From assembly GCA_026770025.1 (NCBI GenBank), contig JAMXDE010000022.1, positions 620,001 through 684,000 of the forward strand: 64,000 nt of DNA. Reading direction: 5' to 3'. Source of the DNA: Craspedostauros australis. Its lineage: Eukaryota; Bacillariophyta; Bacillariophyceae; Mastogloiales; Achnanthaceae. The stretch's first letter is position 1. Each line of letters begins with the position of its first letter. Shown here piece by piece: positions 45,336 to 55,606 of this stretch. A program made the translations under genes and the position numbers. A model generated the notes under the pieces. That model did no database searches. It saw only the letters and a list, made by a program, of their open reading frames with translations, and was not told the DNA's origin.

Positions 45336-47079
45336 TCAGCGGATGCGTTTGCGTTTGCTTTTGACTTGTCTTCCACTGTGACTATGTTCCACCACGTTTG
45401 CAAGTCTTTCGTTCATTCGAGCTTCCGCCGCATCTCTTCGCGACGCTGCCAATGCCGATTCCCAATGTATCTCTCTTTCTTTCGGGGTGGCTGTTTTGTT
45501 CAGACCTTTTCTTTTCTTGTTGATTGTTGTGGTTGCTGTATCCGTTCCTTGGTCTTCGTCACTGTTGCCATCATGTTTGTCTGACTCTATGCTCGCAAAC
45601 AATTCGGTGGACTCCGTTCTTGTGACATTGGGAGGATGTTCATCATAGTTGCCGTGGTCTTCCCTGTCGGTGCACTCTGCATTTTGTTGGGAGACGATGA
45701 TTGCGGAATCGCTGTCACTGCCAGTTTCGCTGCTGTTTTGATTGGCTCTATCATCAGTCTTGGGATCCTCCATTTCATCGGTGCTGCTATTTGACGCAAC
45801 ATGTTTGTCTGTGGACTTTGATTTGCTCCCACACTTGTTCCGAGGCTTCGTTTTGCCCTTGCTGCTGCTCCTTCCTAGGTGTCTATCGCTATTGCGATTC
45901 TTGTTCTCGTCCTTGCCTTTGCCTTGCGTCTTCTGTGCCATCATTCTTTTCTTCTCCTCTGCATGCACCAGAGCTTTGGTTAGCCATGTTTTGTCAGGTA
46001 GATGTGCAATCCGATGGCAACAGTTGTGAATCTCCACAGCTTGCTTTCGCTTTGGCACCTTCTTCAACGCTTCCATAGAGGGGATGCCAAATTTCCTGAT
46101 GATCTCCTCGGTCTTTGGGGTGAGATTTGCGCATACAGAAATTCCACAGCCAGCACACAACCACTGGGTGCGAGAGAGGCACACCAAACAAGTGCCTTTG
46201 AACTTCTGACAGTATTTGGGGGTATGCTGCCCCTTCTTCATCCTTTGCATCAGCTCCAGCACTTGCTTGTCTACCGCTGTGCGCGAGCTGTTCATAATTG
46301 ACTGTAGCTTGGATGGACGTTGCGGGGATCCCTCGGGTTGTATGTTGCCATCATCCACTCCAGTGACACCTTCTGGCACCAAGGCCACTGGGTGACACTC
46401 GGTATGCTGGCTATTGTCGTTTTGTGATGATTTAGTCTCTTCATTCAGCAGATCTACCACCTTCTTTGCAAAGCGGCCAATGATGGTTGTCATGGATGTG
46501 TTGAAACTCCATGCATGATTCGCTCGATTGCGGTAGTGCTCGATGGACTCATTAGGTTGGAAGAGGCTGCCATGTTCGTCCTCCTGCTTTGTTGTGTGTT
46601 GGAACATTCGGTGAAGGCCAACAAAGACGGCCTGGAGAAGTCGACCGCTCGCCACAGCATTGGGATTTCCCTGTGGGGGTGGGGCCTCATGTTGGCGAAT
46701 GAGCCGTGTTGTGATGTCTGATCCGCCCTTGAGTCCATTCCACCATGCACAGCCATAGGGTAGAAATGTCTTCACTGGCGGTACAGGAAACTCAATCTGT
46801 TGTTGGCAGCTTTGCCACAACTTGAGATGATGAAAGAGATCATCACTTCGTAGGTGCCATAGAGTTTTGCTGGCTCCTCGGAATTTGTTTGTCTGTGGAT
46901 CGGTATCGAGAAAGTTCGACATGAGATGGCATGACGATCGTTGTATCTCGTTATCGCAGTCTTCTGGATACGCAAACCCCAGCACCAGCCAGAATATGTC
47001 ATCCATAACATTCCCATAGTGTTGAAGCAATGCGTCTGGAAATCTGGTGGCGATACTGCGGATGATTTCACCATGCCTG
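45336..47079 (-). pseudogene. Transposase-like protein, C-terminal part (piggyBac-like?), truncated by an LTR
   Basis: The frame is open from the LTR junction at 47079 to a stop at 45336; no ATG lies near the junction, so the 5' part is missing. The sequence WWNGLKGGSDITTRL resembles the third-Asp region of piggyBac-type transposases (GVD..D), followed by a helical region and a Cys cluster CLVC...CAGCGISVC reminiscent of their zinc-binding tails. A Lys/Ser/Asp-rich disordered tail of about 230 residues ends in KSKRKRIR, possibly a nuclear localisation signal. The family assignment is tentative. The palindrome cluster lies 250 bp past its stop. Confidence 0.5.
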
Positions 47080-48496
47080 TGTTGGAAATCCGGGGTTATA
47101 GTTAGTACTGTATTCTAATCTGCTATTTGAAACTGTACCGTTTTAGAACTGTGAGCACAATCTCACTTTCTCTTCCGATTTCATTTTTCGTAGTAGGCAT
47201 CTGCCGCGGTGGCGACTCGGGGCGTCCTGTTGTTCTTAGGTGCTTCTTTTCCCCATTCATCATGCTCTGTTCTTGCTTCCTTATCTTGGCATCGTTGTTG
47301 CTTGCCTCTGCATCGTCATAGCTGTCTACGCTTGCATGGTAGGAGTCTTCAGTCCTGAGCACTTGCCTATCACATGTTTCCGTTGTTGATCTCATGACAC
47401 CATCGTCCCACGATCGATGTCAACCTTGGCGATGTTCCAAACCTGCTAATGTTCTGATCCTTTCTGATGTTCCAAACTTGCAGTTGTTCTTGTCCGCAGG
47501 AGGGGCGCATGCTGTCCTCTGAAGGGGGTGCGTCACTTGCCCATTGACCTGCTGTTCTGATCGACGTCGTCGTCTCCATGGTTGTTGGAAATCCGGGGTT
47601 AATGTTAGTAAGAACTAATTGGTTGTTAGATCGTACTGTTTTAGAACTGTGAGTTCATTCTCTTCAGCTCCTTTGCCTTTCAATTCACATATAGCATCTC
47701 CTGCAGCAGCATCACATTGTACTGTTGCCTTCATGCATCTTATCTTCATGCTTCTGCGCTTGCATACATGAGATCATATCTGCAGGCATCTTTGTCATGC
47801 ATTTCGCTATGCATATCGTCATTCTACATTCCCTGTGGTACGATTCCACAGTCATGCGTTTCTCTCTTGGTCTCCTGACACCAAACTTTACGATTGGTGT
47901 CATGATTGATGTCATGGTTGATGCTCTTTCTGAGTTGTTCTAGTCCGTGGGTGACACGTGCCTTGATCTCCAGATGGGGTGATCACCAATCTGTCGGTCA
48001 TCATCTTCCTTCACATGATTTCGATATCGTGGCCTTTTCTTGATTCATTGAGGACAGGCTTGTTTGCTTGGTAAGACTGAGGTCATTCCCGTGTGATTCG
48101 TGTCGTGGGTGGAATGGACAATATTCAATGGTGTGACGAATAATATCCAAAGGTGTGACAAATAATGTTGGGAGTTGCGGCAATCATGGGTATCTTCGAC
48201 AGAGTCGTACCCTCGATTCCTGGCACATGGTTGCCATGGTTGGTTTGGTATCGGGACCTCCTGATCCGCCATAGGCGTCGTTCTTACATTACCAGAGGAC
48301 AGACTACCCTCCTCGTGGCAGTACAGGTATCAATCATGTCCGTGTCCTTAGTCATAGTCATAATGACATGGTATTCAAAGATGTGACGAATAGTCTCCGA
48401 ACATGTGACGAATAATATTCAAAGGTGTGGCGAATAATGTTGGGAGGTGCGGCAATCATGGGTATTCCGACAAAGTCGCACCCTCGATTCCTAACA
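47080..48496 (-). repeat. E3-family LTR interrupted by another LTR
   Basis: 47080-47582 plus 48232-48496 (768 bp together) match the E3 LTR (22440-23206). TGTTGGAAATCC at the left, CCTCGATTCCTAACA at the right. Outer flanks show no duplication. It truncates the transposase-like gene on its left. Confidence 0.82.
47583..48225 (-). repeat. Solo LTR nested in the E3-family LTR; target duplication CATGGT
   Basis: 643 bp, TGTTGGAAATCCGGGG to GATTCCTGGCA. CATGGT at 47577-47582 and 48226-48231. It is a related but different LTR subfamily. Confidence 0.82.
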
Positions 48497-49150
48497 CAAG
48501 TTTGCAGCGCAACTGGAGATTGACATGGGTTGACTTTTGACAGACAAGTCGAGCTCATAAAACGGAGAAAGAGGAATCACCAACCTACAAACCCGGGATA
48601 ACAGAACAACTAACTTAGTGAACCAATTGTAGCCCCACCCGGTCTACATGAGTAACAGGATTGAGACCTGTTTCAACAGACGACGACGAATAGCATCAGC
48701 TGCATTTGTGATAGCCGAGGCGGTACTGGCTGTCTCACCAATTGCAAAAGCCCGCACTGTGATACGTAAGCTCGATCCAAGTCGGCAGGCGGCAATCGGC
48801 ATCATCTTTTCGTCCGATAAACGAATGCGACGACGGTTCCGATGCAATGTCAGCACAACGATGGTACTATCAGTACGGCATTGTCGGCGGCGGAGAGAAC
48901 GAGGAACTGCCACAGAGTGTTCATCATTGATGTGGCACAGAGAACGGATTCGCAAAACCATGTCTGTTGGAAGTAGCTATGGCAATGGTTGGGGAGAGCA
49001 GAGTGCCCTGTGGAGAGAGTTAGTGATTTTACAGTGAATTTCTTACTCTCCATTGTTGCGCCCACTGATCAGACTGCAATCCTTGCAGCTTAATCTCCCC
49101 ATCGTGCAGCTCTCTACTTCTTAAACTCCATGGTGAATGATGTCATGATT
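48497..49150. other. Downstream flank of paralog C shared with B
   Basis: 48783-49140 matches 23214-23575 downstream of B. 48497-48782 is unique here. No gene assigned. Confidence 0.5.
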
Positions 49151-49890
49151 GCATTGTGATAGAACACAGACAAGAATGGGTACTTACTTTGAAATTGGGA
49201 GTGATCAGGTCCGTCAAATGAAGTAGAGTGAAGCTGGTAATAATTTTCAGTGTGCTCTGAGTGGTTAATAGTATTAGATGATGTAAGCTGGCCCAATTCA
49301 GAACTGTTGGAGTCTGAATTGTGAGCAGATGAAGATGAAACGATGAAAATGATGCTGAGGCAACATGTGTTGCAACACACAGCAGAGCATGAATTGCAGT
49401 GCATGAAGTGCAGAGCATGAAGGTGTTGTCAAGTTTGCAAGACTGAGGAGGTTCATGGCACCTCCAATACTGATCTTGCTTCTTGGAACAGCAATGATGC
49501 ATGCAACAAATCCAATCATTGCAGAAATGCGATCTTGCCAAATTTGATGGGATTGATGAGCTTGTATCTGAGCCAAGATGCTCAGATACATTCACTCAAC
49601 AAGACAGTAGACATGCCCTGTGAAGGTGGGTTTGCTGGGGATTCAGACATACATGTTCATGTACACATAAGGAGGATGACAGGCAGGGCCTGACATCCAT
49701 GTATTAGCTTGCTACCACCTTCAGACACCAAGACAGGTATCTGAGGGCCGTCGGGATATGCGGGAAATGAGGTCAACAGAGAAAGAGAAAACGGTTCATG
49801 ACTAAAAGTCTCCTGCGTGACCTGATGCATTCTATAGAGAACAAGATTTGACATAGAGTAAGGTGAATATAGACTTTTGATCTGATATGT
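49151..49890. repeat. About 735-bp insertion just past the stop codon of paralog C
   Basis: Relative to B, the contiguous flank is split here: 23575-23587 of B is continuous, whereas C has extra sequence ending about 10 bp before its stop codon complement at 49900. No terminal repeats or coding frame are clear; a solo LTR or small transposon is possible. It places foreign sequence directly in the expected 3' UTR of C. Confidence 0.6.
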
Positions 49891-49899
49891 TATGCGGTC

Positions 49900-52800
49900 T
49901 CAAGCTGTACCTGAATGGACCATCTCCTGGGAGATTTGGGTTTGTCCTCCACCCAGCGATTGCTCCGAGTTCATGAGGAGATGCTGAGGTCCATGCTCAG
50001 CCAACCTTGCTTTGTCCGCGGTTGCTGCCGTCTTGGTTGCCATCATGACAGCACAATTTTGGTGCAACACTCCGCTGACATACGACTGTCCCAAACTCAG
50101 TTGATAGAATACGCCGCTGTGACCAGTGATCGAACATTCATCGACGACACATCCATCTGCGAAGGTGACGTAGGTTGGCTCGTAGAGGCGGAAGCCGAAG
50201 TAGAGCAAGCGACCTTCCAAGGTGACCCCACGAAAGCGGAGAACGCTGTTGATCATCGGTGTTCCCCAGAGCATGGGATACAGCGACCAAATATGGACCG
50301 AGTAAGTAAACGATTGGTACACCATGTACAGCGGCAAGCACCATGGCGTCGTTCGCTCATTGCTTCCAGCGAATGTGATCAAAGAGTGCACACGCAAGAG
50401 CATGGTCCATACGATGGTCTGGATGATGACCGATAGCACCACCAGTGGGACCGCCTTGAATGATGTCTGTGGCTTGACGACATTCATCCATAGCTCAAAG
50501 GCTGGGATGAAGCTGATTGCCGCAACGAGAAGCGTGACAGCGTCCAGCAATGTGCTCGCCACCAAAATCCCGGTCAGTTTCAAAGTTGATTGGCGCTTGT
50601 TGCGCGGATCGGGCTTTGGATGGATGACGCTCTCCGTGATGTGTGTCTGCGGCGAGACCAAAGCGTTGCGGACTGTCACCCCTGGCGCGCAGGTGGTCAG
50701 CATCCCGATGCTGCTGTCCTCGATCGCTACTCTCCTGTATTCGTCGTTTTCCTCGATGTGGAAGGTGACGATGGATATGAATGATCGCCGGACGGTGACG
50801 AGGTCGACGTCGGATGGATGGAAGCTGTCGCTGAAGACCTTTGATCGCAGATCGATGTCCATTCCATGAGCTATGTGGACCAGGTTCCAAATGATCGAAT
50901 TGGTGGTCAGTCCGTCGAGCATCAAACATGCTCGGTCGAAGTGATAATCGCATGCCCAGTCTGCGAATTTACTCCAGATACCGGTCCTTGCTTGGCCCGG
51001 TCTCTTCTTGCCGATCATGACCCACTTGAGTATGATGCTGGATATCACTAGCAGGACTGATGACAGACCAATGGATACAACCCAATATTGCAGTTTGGAG
51101 TATCTCCAGTCTCGGAGGTCATCGCGGACCAAGATATCGGAAATGAGGAAGCAGCAGAAGGTCATGTACAGCTCGACGAGCAGCCATGCTATCTTCATGC
51201 TACCCAGGATGATCCATCTGGTATCGTTGTCGTTCGGCGTTACGCTTCCGGCAATGTCTGCAGCTGTGCTCGCATCTGCTTGTTGCGGATCGTCGATGTC
51301 ATTGTCGCTGCCATTGTCACCGTCGTCGCTGCCGTCAATGATAATGCTGTTGCGGCTACGTGACGCTGCCGTGCTTTCGACATATCCAGGATTTCCTCGG
51401 ATAACGGTGTTGGGCGGTGCTTGGGCACCCTCCACCAGCACAGAAACGTGCTGCACGTAGCAGTTGGAACCGACCTTGACACCTGGACTGAGAATGCCCT
51501 TGATCGTCGCATTCGATCCCACCTGGATCTTGCGGAACCGCAAGCTGGGCCCTTCTTCGTCTTTCCATGGTCCAAACATTCGACAACGGATCGGTTTGCT
51601 CACCAAGGCATTGGCATCGACTTTCGCCAGATCGAACTCCCGAATGAAGGAATCGATGTTGCAGGACCGGTGGACATCTGCACCCATGAAGAAGCAGAAC
51701 GCTGTCATCAATGGTGTGCCCGCGATGAAGCGCCCGACGAAGCTTTCCCACATATCCACGAGTCGGTCCACGAACCACCATCGAAGATAGTAGGAGTACG
51801 CGAGGTTGGTGTATCCTTCTTGGTACCTGCCAATGACGATCCACTTCGACAGGATGACCTCCAGCGTGAGCATGATCATCCAGAATGGGATGACCAGCGG
51901 GTAGCACATCCAGATGAAAGGCGACGAATCGATGAAGAAGACAACGCGGGTGCGATTGTCGTTGGCCAGGACTTTGCCGATTTCATAGGCTGGGATGATG
52001 GGCAAAGCGAACATGAAGAGGATGATGAGCACGCCAATGACCTGGATGGTGGTGGATGTTGATTGGGAGAGCCGTTTCTCGTTGCGCATGGCAGTAAGCT
52101 TGTTAAGCGCCGGGAGACGCGTTGGGAGCGGTTCTCCATGCGATGTCTCGAGGAATGTTTCGAGATCCATGAGCGTTGGAAACATCTCGAAGCAATTTGA
52201 AGGGAGGGTGGTGCTGTACCGTTTTGACAGTGATTGCCGGAGCTCCAGTTCCGCCATGGATGACAATCCAACGTCCTCCCACGTTTCATCTCCCTTGACT
52301 TGCGATCCCGTTGCGTTCGTGATGATCTCATGGAAAGTCTTACTTTGGAGGTCGTCGTCTTGGTCTGCGTTCCTCGCTGACATGGTTTCGGTTGGCGATG
52401 TCTTGGCATCGCCATCCTGTGCAACTTGGGCGGTTGGATTTGGGTTTGCGCTGAAGCTGAATATTGCTTTCTGGTCTCCATCGTGCAGACGTTGTCGGTT
52501 GCGGCGTCTCTGGATCTTCCCGCTTGTTGTTTTGGAGATGGTGCGTTCCTTGACGGCTGCGATTGCTGCTGGTGTCAATCCGATGTGCTCCATCACGGCC
52601 TTTCTGATCTCCTGACAGATTGTTGCAGCATCGTCTGTATGGTTGGATCGGATCTCAAAGACGATCTCGAGCTGTCCATCGTTGCCTGAATCATCAGATG
52701 AGAATGCCGCGACACATCCTGGACGGACGGCAGATGAGGCCTCTTCAACAGCATGCTCGATATCTTGCGGGTAGTAGTTCACACCATTGACGATGATGAT

Positions 52801-54606
52801 GTCCTTCTTGCGTCCGCAAATGAAGAGATGATCATCTTGGAAGAATCCGTAGTCTCCCGTTCGCAAGTACGTCTTGGTCGAAGGGCGGCCTCCATTGCTG
52901 TCACCGTCAGCGGCGTTCTCGCCATTGCCATCGCCATCGGATGGAGGATCTTGCAGCTTCGCATGAAATTCGTCAGCGGTGAGCTGGGCTTGATTGTAGT
53001 ACCCGGCTGCGACAGAGGCCCCGGCGATCCAGATCTCTCCAGTGGTATTTTCTGGACGTTTCACGCAGGTGTCCGGGTCCACAATGATGATGTCAATCGA
53101 TTGGTGTAGAGTATTGCGGTGTGCAATTGCCACAGATGGATGCAGATCTTCACCTTCGCGGATGGTAGAAACATGAAATCCATGCTTGAAACTCACGCCA
53201 ACCACATTCTCTGCAAGACCATACCCAGCCACAAACCATTCCTCGCGCAGGCCGTATGGGCAGAATGCGTCAGAGAAGTGCTTTTCTGTGTCCAGCCGTG
53301 TTGGTTCGGCCGCGTTTTGCAGATGATACACGTTGGATAGGTCGAGGTTCGGGATGGGATGACCTTTTCCAGTCTGCTTGCTCTTGGCCTCGTTGAACTT
53401 GCGTGTTGCAAGGCGGTACGCAAAGTCTGGCGCAGCACTCATGTGGCACTTGTGCCGCGAGATCAGATCAATCCACAGCAGCGGGTTGCTGATAAATGAG
53501 ACGGGCGACAGCATATGGAGACGGAAGGCACCGGACAAAGGCGCAATGCCCATCTGGATCAGACCCATGTCATGGTACTGCGGTAGCCATGAGCATGCCG
53601 TGATTCTCTTTGGTATTTTGCCTCTATCACCCACGTCATTTTCAAAGCAATCCAGCCAACCACCATGGAGAAGTTCGATGTTAGCCCTCAGTGCGGCATG
53701 CGTCACCATCACACCCTTGGGGTTGCCGGTGCTTCCAGATGTGTACTGGAGGAACGCCAGATCCGATCCTGCGATGTTGGGTTCATCGAATGAAGGCGGC
53801 GGTGATGATGAACGGCCAGAGATGAGGCTGGAAAGGAAGCCTTTCTTGGCTTGCTTGTTCTTGCCGTTGGTCTTGTCCGTGATGAAGCCATCACGGCGAA
53901 CTATGCGATCTGTGACTTGGTACTTCACCCCGCTTGGCCACATGGAGCGGCTCTTGGATGTTGGGTTGGCGCGATCGGCGGCTCGAAGGAGATTGATGGA
54001 TGTTTGGGTGAGGATGAGTGCTGGAGCGCAATCCTCGATCACCTTGTTCATCTTGGTGAGCGACTTGACGAGCGGCGGTCCAGGAGGATAGACCAGCACG
54101 GCAGTCACGCCTGCACGAAGACATCCCAAGAAGACAGCGAAGAAGTGCAGACCGAAGTCGTAGCAGAGAACGACACGGTCGCCTTTGTTGACGTCCCACT
54201 TGTTGCGGAGGAGATGGGCGCATTGGCCGGCTTCATCCCAAAGCTGCTGGAAGGTGTAGTTGTTGATTGCCTTTCCCTTGTCGTTGTACCAAGTGGAAAA
54301 GACGATGTCGGACTTGAGCTCGACGACGAACTTGAGATGGTCGAGGAAGGATTTGTTTTGGATGGATTTGTGGATGACATCATGCTCGCTGATGACAGCA
54401 GGGCTGCTGATGCCGTCGGACGAAGCCAATGTCGTTGATGCCTGCGACGGAGGCAATGATTGTGGCTTGATGATGCCGGCTTCGACATCATCTGTGATGT
54501 CTGGCAGAGGAGAGTGCTCATCATTGCCTCTGGGTGTATCGGATGCGGTTGTTGCGACATCGCCAGAACTGTCTTCGGTCGTTTGATCATGGTCGTCGTC
54601 GCGCAT
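49900..54606 (-). CDS. Paralog C: FAAL-like adenylation / acyl carrier / Pls-like membrane protein, 1,568 aa
   Basis: Intact. Same domain order as B: TSGSTGNPKG, RTGDYG, GRKKDIIIVNG, SKTTSGK, carrier GLSSMAELE, two membrane segments, hexapeptide stretch, further membrane segments and a second hexapeptide-like stretch before the C-terminus. It resembles B in the substrate region (for example DPPSDG-rich loop before RTGDYG) but shares with A a Ser/Asp-rich linker after the first hexapeptide stretch. The frame is open upstream of ATG 54606 through an in-frame ATG (MKKQSK) that is not conserved in frame in B, so 54606 is preferred. Its own 5' flank is conserved; its 3' flank has an insertion. Confidence 0.88.
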   Translation of the reverse strand: MRDDDHDQTTEDSSGDVATTASDTPRGNDEHSPLPDITDDVEAGIIKPQSLPPSQASTTLASSDGISSPAVISEHDVIHKSIQNKSFLDHLKFVVELKSDIVFSTWYNDKGKAINNYTFQQLWDEAGQCAHLLRNKWDVNKGDRVVLCYDFGLHFFAVFLGCLRAGVTAVLVYPPGPPLVKSLTKMNKVIEDCAPALILTQTSINLLRAADRANPTSKSRSMWPSGVKYQVTDRIVRRDGFITDKTNGKNKQAKKGFLSSLISGRSSSPPPSFDEPNIAGSDLAFLQYTSGSTGNPKGVMVTHAALRANIELLHGGWLDCFENDVGDRGKIPKRITACSWLPQYHDMGLIQMGIAPLSGAFRLHMLSPVSFISNPLLWIDLISRHKCHMSAAPDFAYRLATRKFNEAKSKQTGKGHPIPNLDLSNVYHLQNAAEPTRLDTEKHFSDAFCPYGLREEWFVAGYGLAENVVGVSFKHGFHVSTIREGEDLHPSVAIAHRNTLHQSIDIIIVDPDTCVKRPENTTGEIWIAGASVAAGYYNQAQLTADEFHAKLQDPPSDGDGNGENAADGDSNGGRPSTKTYLRTGDYGFFQDDHLFICGRKKDIIIVNGVNYYPQDIEHAVEEASSAVRPGCVAAFSSDDSGNDGQLEIVFEIRSNHTDDAATICQEIRKAVMEHIGLTPAAIAAVKERTISKTTSGKIQRRRNRQRLHDGDQKAIFSFSANPNPTAQVAQDGDAKTSPTETMSARNADQDDDLQSKTFHEIITNATGSQVKGDETWEDVGLSSMAELELRQSLSKRYSTTLPSNCFEMFPTLMDLETFLETSHGEPLPTRLPALNKLTAMRNEKRLSQSTSTTIQVIGVLIILFMFALPIIPAYEIGKVLANDNRTRVVFFIDSSPFIWMCYPLVIPFWMIMLTLEVILSKWIVIGRYQEGYTNLAYSYYLRWWFVDRLVDMWESFVGRFIAGTPLMTAFCFFMGADVHRSCNIDSFIREFDLAKVDANALVSKPIRCRMFGPWKDEEGPSLRFRKIQVGSNATIKGILSPGVKVGSNCYVQHVSVLVEGAQAPPNTVIRGNPGYVESTAASRSRNSIIIDGSDDGDNGSDNDIDDPQQADASTAADIAGSVTPNDNDTRWIILGSMKIAWLLVELYMTFCCFLISDILVRDDLRDWRYSKLQYWVVSIGLSSVLLVISSIILKWVMIGKKRPGQARTGIWSKFADWACDYHFDRACLMLDGLTTNSIIWNLVHIAHGMDIDLRSKVFSDSFHPSDVDLVTVRRSFISIVTFHIEENDEYRRVAIEDSSIGMLTTCAPGVTVRNALVSPQTHITESVIHPKPDPRNKRQSTLKLTGILVASTLLDAVTLLVAAISFIPAFELWMNVVKPQTSFKAVPLVVLSVIIQTIVWTMLLRVHSLITFAGSNERTTPWCLPLYMVYQSFTYSVHIWSLYPMLWGTPMINSVLRFRGVTLEGRLLYFGFRLYEPTYVTFADGCVVDECSITGHSGVFYQLSLGQSYVSGVLHQNCAVMMATKTAATADKARLAEHGPQHLLMNSEQSLGGGQTQISQEMVHSGTA

Positions 54607-54880
54607 GATGGAGGGAGAGAAGGTGGGTATGTGAACGAATAGTCGTGTACTGGTATTATGCGAGATGAATTTGCTCTGTTTCTTCATTTTGTGGCCATCC
54701 ACTGCGATTCCGTTGTTGTTTGTTCCTGTTGGTTCGTCATCACCCACAGTTGATACAGTTTCCGATCAAGACAGAAACGAGTTGGTCATGTTGGCGCAAG
54801 AGCATTTGTCCCTCGAGTCCCTGTGAAGAACATCCCGAAAAGACCGTCATAGGCAACACGAGACTGTTTCGGAGCATTTT
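54607..54880 (-). promoter_or_regulatory. Conserved 5' flank of paralog C
   Basis: Similar to the upstream flanks of A and B up to about 54880, after which similarity ends. Putative promoter and leader. Confidence 0.4.
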
Positions 54881-55606
54881 GGAACAACCGGCAAAATGGG
54901 TCGGATTAGTCAAGTGTTGATGCGACTGACTCACCCAATCAAAAATTGTCGCAAACAGGGATACGTGTGAAACGGTTAAAACGGGGTTAACGTGCGAACA
55001 CGGGCATCGCCCAACCACGTGAGAACAGTGTATGCTCTGACGATCCTACACGACCCTATAACCCTTATAATCTGAATCCTTTGGGTTTCCAACCCTCTAT
55101 GACAATGCATGTGTGTGTTAACTTGGTTTATCATTACGCATCCGCTCACGCGGGCCATGCGCAAGCACGCGGGGACCGCCTGAAGAGGCGATGACAATAC
55201 TGGGACCCCGCTCCGAGGGTGGACCGCCGTGAGCCGGCACAGCTTGAAATCTTGTTGCATCCCCTTTGACAATGATGTTCTGGTGCATTTTGGCCGGCGC
55301 CAGAGGGATGCACTCCCACTGTTCGCTTTGGCGTGGTGTGGATGGCAAGACAAGGTGGACGCACCGACCGCAGGCCATGCGGAACCCCTACTGAGACACG
55401 CGCTCGCAATGAGCGAAAAGATCGTGTGCCTCGTCGCCACATCCGTGCTTTTCACCGTGGGTCGAAACATCGACACACACACGCTGCAAAACTCACACGA
55501 CGAAACACGCCCTGTCCCAGCTGAGATTTCTGTCACAACTCTACGTCTTGCTTTCTTCTTACTCTCTGCGTTCAACAGCCACACTCTGACCAAGACCGAA
55601 GCCAAC
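54881..55606. other. Leader region of the E4 relic, LTR not delimited
   Basis: No gene. It may contain the 5' LTR of E4, but no second copy exists in the window to define its ends. Confidence 0.4.
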
